Shown piece by piece: positions 60,037-64,000 of a stretch of DNA of 64,000 bases. The notes below the pieces were generated by a model. The model worked only from the letters and a program-made list of their open reading frames with translations, was not told where the DNA came from and searched no databases. Location: NCBI RefSeq assembly GCF_014384885.1, contig NZ_JACRST010000006.1, positions 1 to 64,000 of the forward strand. The letters are read 5' to 3'. Every line of letters starts with the position of its first letter. The stretch's first letter is position 1. The stretch comes from Ligaoa zhengdingensis (GTDB lineage: Bacteria; Bacillota; Clostridia; Oscillospirales; Ruminococcaceae). The position numbers and the translations under genes were made by a program.

Positions 60037-61244
60037 AACGATTCCTCCCCCGCCTTAAAGTTATAGATAGGCTTGATAACCGCTTCAATTTTGGCGGTCG
60101 GTCCGATGTTTTCCACGATGTCCGCCATGCCCTTATAGGCCATGGGGCACTCGTCGAGGGTCGATTTTCCCACCGATGTGGTGTAGACTCCCTCCATCTC
60201 GCGCTGGAATTCATCCACGGTGAAGCGCTGTTTGGCCTGGGCGCGGCTCATCAGGCGGCCCGCTCCGTGGGGTGCGGAGCAGTTCCAATCCTCGTTGCCC
60301 AGGCCGGTGCAGATCAGGCTCCCATCCCGCATGTTGATGGGGATGAGCAGCCGCTCGCCCGCCTTGGCGGAAACCGCGCCCTTGCGCAGGATCATGGCTT
60401 CGGTGTCGATATAGTTGTGGATGGTGGTGAACTGTTCCGCAATATGCAGACCCAGCCCCCGCACCATCTCGTCCATCATCGCCTGCCGGTTGAGCATGGC
60501 AAACTGCTGGACGATGTGCATATCGTGGATGTACTGATCGAACAGTTCCCCTTGCACATAGCACAGCTCGCGGGGGATAGCGGTGCGCTTGGTATTCCGG
60601 AGCTTCTTAACCGCGCTTTCGATCTGTTTTTCCTTTCCCTGGGCCTTGAGCGAATCGATCAAGGCCTGGACATCCGCCGGACTGCACCCGTTGAGCGCTT
60701 CGTAGCCCGCGCGCTGGTAGTAGTTCGCCACCTCCAGGCCCAGGTGCCGGCTACCCGAGTGCACCACCAGGTAAAGGTTTCCCGCCTCATCCCGGTCGAC
60801 CTCAATAAAATGGTTGCCGCCGCCCAACGTCCCGATGCTCTGTTCGGCGCGCAGGAGGTTGACCTCGCCGCGGCAGGCGAGCTGCTGCAAATCGATCTTT
60901 GCAGCGTAGGGGTGCGCCTTCCCACGCACCTCGAACCCGGACGGGATGCGCGCATAGATCAGCTCGTCCAGCGCCTTCCAGTCCAGCTCCCGCTCTACAA
61001 GGCGGACCGTCTCCATCCCGCAGCCGATGTCCACCCCGACAAGGTTCGGCACCACGCGGTCTGCGATGGTCATGGTGGTGCCCACTGTGCAGCCCGCGCC
61101 CGCGTGCACGTCGGGCATCAGGCGGATGCGGCTCCCCGCTGTGAATTCCTGGTTGCACAACTGGAGCACCTGCGCGATGGATGCCTCGTCCACCACATCG
61201 GTGAATATCTTCGCGGTGTTGTATTTCCCCTTGACCTCGAGCAT
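60033..61244 (-). CDS. rtcB: RtcB RNA ligase
   Basis: 403 aa from ATG 61244 (GAGGTGAGCGAT upstream; GTG 61253 is the alternative). LMPDVHAGAGCTVGTTMTIA, VPNLVGVDIGCGMETVRLVE (Cys/Asp metal ligands), TLGGGNHFIEVDRDE and WNCSAPHGAGRLMSRAQAKQ (guanylylated His region) are diagnostic. It joins 2',3'-cyclic phosphate and 5'-OH RNA ends. The C-terminus (KGMADIVENIGPTAKIEAVI) is of the bacterial RtcB2-like type. Confidence 0.95.
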   Translation of the reverse strand: MLEVKGKYNTAKIFTDVVDEASIAQVLQLCNQEFTAGSRIRLMPDVHAGAGCTVGTTMTIADRVVPNLVGVDIGCGMETVRLVERELDWKALDELIYARIPSGFEVRGKAHPYAAKIDLQQLACRGEVNLLRAEQSIGTLGGGNHFIEVDRDEAGNLYLVVHSGSRHLGLEVANYYQRAGYEALNGCSPADVQALIDSLKAQGKEKQIESAVKKLRNTKRTAIPRELCYVQGELFDQYIHDMHIVQQFAMLNRQAMMDEMVRGLGLHIAEQFTTIHNYIDTEAMILRKGAVSAKAGERLLIPINMRDGSLICTGLGNEDWNCSAPHGAGRLMSRAQAKQRFTVDEFQREMEGVYTTSVGKSTLDECPMAYKGMADIVENIGPTAKIEAVIKPIYNFKAGEESL

Positions 61245-61533
61245 ATCGCTCACCTCGTTTCACTTTCTCTCTTGTCTTTGGCCGTTGGAACTATCTTTAT
61301 TCTATCAGACATCATTTCCATTATCATCTAAAAAAAGTTGCGCACTTTTATCATATTCTGCTCCTAATTAATTAAATTTTGAAAAAAGATGGTCGGATTT
61401 CGAAATTATTTGATCGGATTTTGGAATGATTTCCCACGATATTTGGTTTAAAATGATAGAGATATCAGACATATTTTCACTCTAGTCTCTGCACTTTTTG
61501 TGAAATAAGTTGAAATCGGAGAGGAGAAGACAG

Positions 61534-64000
61534 ATGAAAAAGAGGCTATTGCAAGCGACCCTGGCCATCATCCTCGCGGCGCAGCTCGCCATCGGCGGCA
61601 GCGTTGCAGTGCTGGCGGAGGAAACAAACCCCGTGGCCCTGCAGGGAGAATCTTCGGCAGCGGTGCTGCTGGAGCCCACACCGGCGGAGCCCCCGTCGGA
61701 GGAGATTCCCGCAGAATCCTCCGCAGATGCACAACTGCCCGCCCTGTTAAACGCACTGCCGGAGGACAAGGAATATGTTCCGGTCAGCGGAATCGCGGCG
61801 GTGACCGCCAGCTCCCATCAGGGCGGCTATGAACCGGAAAAGGCGGTGGACGGGATCGAGGACGACCCGAACAACTGCTGGCACACCCCCTGGGAGGGGG
61901 ACCCGCCCACCTTCCCGCACTGGCTCCAGGTGGAGTTTGACCAGCCGCGCACCATCGATTCGCTGGTCTATGTTGCACGCAGCGCGACCGGATTCCAGTT
62001 TGTCACCGAATACGAGGTGTGGGTGAGCCCCACCGCGGACGAGGCGGATTTGGACAAGGTGGCCGAGGGCACCTGGACCCGCGCCAAAACCGCGGCGGTA
62101 GAATTTTTGCCGGTATCTGCGGTGTTGGTGCGCTTTGTCGCCAAGGATAAGGTGGATAGCAACAAAAATGACACCTACAGCGTCTCGGCCTCGGAGATTA
62201 AATTCGGCCTTTCCAGTGAGGTTCCCGGCGCTTACAACGATAAAATCCTGGAGAGGATCGCGCACGCCGACCGTGTGCTCGCCTATGCGACGGACATCGG
62301 CTCTGGGGCGCACCAGTTCAAACAGGATGCGTGGGATGCGCTCGACGCAGAACGCGACGCGCTGGAAGCGCTGCTCGACACCGCAGATGTGGATGCGATC
62401 TTCGCGCAGCTCGACGCGGTGCAGTCCGCCATCGAGACCCTGCTCGCCAGCAATATGACGGACGGCGAGGACCTGGTGGTCGATCTGCCCAAGGCGGGCA
62501 TGAGCGCCAGCTCCAGCAGTGAAAACGCCGGATATGAAGCCGACAAGGCGATCGACGGCGACACCTCCACCATCTGGCACACCCAGTGGGACCCTGAAAA
62601 TACCCCTCACCCGCACAGCTTGGTCATCGACCTCGGACGTTCTGTGCTGCTCAATAAAATCAGCATCACCCCGCGCCAGGATATGGCGACCGGCAAGATC
62701 ACCTCCGGCGAGGTGTACATGGGCGACGACCCCGAGCAGTTGGAGCTGGCCGCGACCTTTAGCGCCGCGTCGGGGTACGACGCTTCGGTTGTCCCCCTGG
62801 GCGACCGGCAGGCGCAGTATTTAGAAATCCGCTCACTCGCAAGCACCAGCTCCAACACCGCTATCGCGGAGGTGGATGTCTCCATCTACGACCGCGGCTA
62901 TGTGGCGCTGATGGACGCCTACGGCAGGGCGGCGCAGTTCCTGCTGAACGCGCAGGCGGGCGCTGAGGTCGGGCAATACCCGCAGGCGGCGATCGACAGC
63001 TTTACCGCCGAACTGGACGGGTTTGCGGCGCAGTTGGACGAGGCTGTCACACCCGCTGACTGCTACGCGCTCGCCGGGGAAATCGAGAACGCGCGCATCG
63101 CCTTTGCGGATCAGGTCAACCGCTACCAGCGCGGGGATCTCAACGCCCTGATCGCCGAGGCGGAGGAGCTGCTCGCGAGCATTGAAAACGAACAGGACCG
63201 GGCGCTCTTGAGTTCCGCCACTGAAACGGCGCGCGCGGTCGCCGGAGACAGCGGCAGCACCGCCGTGCAGATCCACGAGACGGCGGCAGCGCTCAAAAAT
63301 ACGCTGGACGCGCTGCGCTTCGCGGGCGCGGAGCGGTACGACCTCTCGGGCAAGTGGGATTTCTACCTGGGCGCCTATCAGGCGGAGGCTGTCCTGGAGG
63401 ATACCGTCACCCTACCCGGCACCCTGGATGAAAACAAAAAGGGCTCGGTCAACACCTACCGCGACCCCCGCCGGCTGAGCCGCTACTACATCTACACCGG
63501 CCCTGCGACCTACCAGCGGGAGGTGTTCATTCCGAATTCGTGGCAGGGCAAGCAGGTCAGCCTGTTCATAGAGCGCTCGCGCGAGACGCGGGTGTGGGTG
63601 AACGGCAGCGAGGTGCTCTCGCCCGAAACCACCAACGTGATGGCGACCTCTCAGGTGTACGACCTGACCGCCGCGCTCACCTTTGGACAGCTCAACACCA
63701 TCACCATCGTGGTGGACAACTCCTACCCCAACACCCCGCGCGCGGCCATCACCACCTCCTCGATGGCCACGGAGGAGACCCAGACCAACTGGAACGGCAT
63801 CGTCGGCCGGTTTGAGCTGCAAATCGACGAGCTGGTGAACATCGACGGCCTGCGCGTCTACCCCAACGATGATTTGAAGAGTGCCACCGTGCAGGTGGAT
63901 GTGAAGAACAGTTCGGCCGAGGACTTCAGCGGTGAAATCACCCTGGAGGCGCCCGGTATGGCCGCGCGCAAGCTGCCGGTGACGGTTGCCGCGGGTACAT
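61534..64000 (+). CDS. secreted glycoside hydrolase (GH2-type) with two F5/8C domains, partial
   Basis: 822 aa visible; open at the right edge. Signal peptide (ATLAIILAAQLAIGGSVAVL, cleavage near LAEE). Pro/Glu linker, first F5/8C domain (about 85-220, PEKAVDGIEDDPNNCWHTPW), a FIVAR-like helical module (about 235-305), second F5/8C domain (about 315-455, ADKAIDGDTSTIWHTQWDPE), another helical module, then a GH2 sugar-binding domain (about 605-750, YYIYTGPATYQREVFIPNSW; ETRVWVNGSEV). The catalytic barrel is beyond the window. It probably degrades host or plant glycans at the cell surface. GGAGAGGAGA precedes the ATG. Confidence 0.85.
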   Translation, partial: MKKRLLQATLAIILAAQLAIGGSVAVLAEETNPVALQGESSAAVLLEPTPAEPPSEEIPAESSADAQLPALLNALPEDKEYVPVSGIAAVTASSHQGGYEPEKAVDGIEDDPNNCWHTPWEGDPPTFPHWLQVEFDQPRTIDSLVYVARSATGFQFVTEYEVWVSPTADEADLDKVAEGTWTRAKTAAVEFLPVSAVLVRFVAKDKVDSNKNDTYSVSASEIKFGLSSEVPGAYNDKILERIAHADRVLAYATDIGSGAHQFKQDAWDALDAERDALEALLDTADVDAIFAQLDAVQSAIETLLASNMTDGEDLVVDLPKAGMSASSSSENAGYEADKAIDGDTSTIWHTQWDPENTPHPHSLVIDLGRSVLLNKISITPRQDMATGKITSGEVYMGDDPEQLELAATFSAASGYDASVVPLGDRQAQYLEIRSLASTSSNTAIAEVDVSIYDRGYVALMDAYGRAAQFLLNAQAGAEVGQYPQAAIDSFTAELDGFAAQLDEAVTPADCYALAGEIENARIAFADQVNRYQRGDLNALIAEAEELLASIENEQDRALLSSATETARAVAGDSGSTAVQIHETAAALKNTLDALRFAGAERYDLSGKWDFYLGAYQAEAVLEDTVTLPGTLDENKKGSVNTYRDPRRLSRYYIYTGPATYQREVFIPNSWQGKQVSLFIERSRETRVWVNGSEVLSPETTNVMATSQVYDLTAALTFGQLNTITIVVDNSYPNTPRAAITTSSMATEETQTNWNGIVGRFELQIDELVNIDGLRVYPNDDLKSATVQVDVKNSSAEDFSGEITLEAPGMAARKLPVTVAAGT

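Overview
The window looks like a high-GC, spore-forming member of the Clostridia (Oscillospiraceae-like). A cotJABC-type spore-coat operon, Firmicutes-style Shine-Dalgarno sites, metG with a C-terminal tRNA-binding domain and proB without a PUA domain all fit. It has three parts: a contractile-tail prophage (about 1-34740), a chromosomal housekeeping stretch (about 34744-48460), and a CRISPR-Cas type I-C island with a serine recombinase (about 48460-59512), followed by rtcB and a large secreted glycosidase that runs off the right edge.

The prophage is mostly on the minus strand, so it reads right to left. Its right end holds a tyrosine integrase (+), an ImmA/IrrE peptidase (+) and a CI-like repressor (+). 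The repressor diverges from a small Cro-like regulator across an AT-rich region with four TTCGTAAT boxes. Next come small early genes, an SSB-like protein, a replisome organizer that carries 11-bp iterons inside its coding sequence, a primase-helicase, RusA, a PAPS-reductase-like protein, a MazG-like protein and an antirepressor. The packaging, head and PBSX/XkdK-type contractile-tail genes follow, in the order terminase, portal, MuF, scaffold, capsid, connectors, sheath, tube, frameshifting chaperones, tape measure and baseplate. A block of foreign-looking 'moron' genes, some on the plus strand, splits the tail operon between the XkdP-like and XkdQ-like genes. Lysis genes and the left attachment site lie outside the window. 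The integrase faces the 3' end of a tRNA-Ser(GCT), the likely attachment site.

The chromosomal stretch has two tRNA-Ser genes, metG-tatD, a corC-like/proB/proA/discoidin-protein operon, rarA, glyA, birA and cotJA-cotJB. cotJC is cut off after about 62 codons, and the I-C island (cas3-cas5-cas8c-cas7-cas4-cas1-cas2 plus 18 repeats) begins just beyond. The array ends in a truncated repeat about 30 bp from the 3' end of a serine recombinase gene.

The most notable observations are these. (1) A single, well-formed type I-C CRISPR repeat sits in the prophage between immA and int. It differs from the host repeat and lies on the strand of the lysogenic transcript, so it is a candidate RNA anti-CRISPR. 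(2) Two copies of a roughly 92-nt element with compensatory base changes lie directly upstream of two phage genes, a candidate new structured RNA. (3) The replisome organizer gene contains an iteron origin whose 11-bp period is out of phase with codons. (4) cotJC is interrupted by a CRISPR-bearing island.
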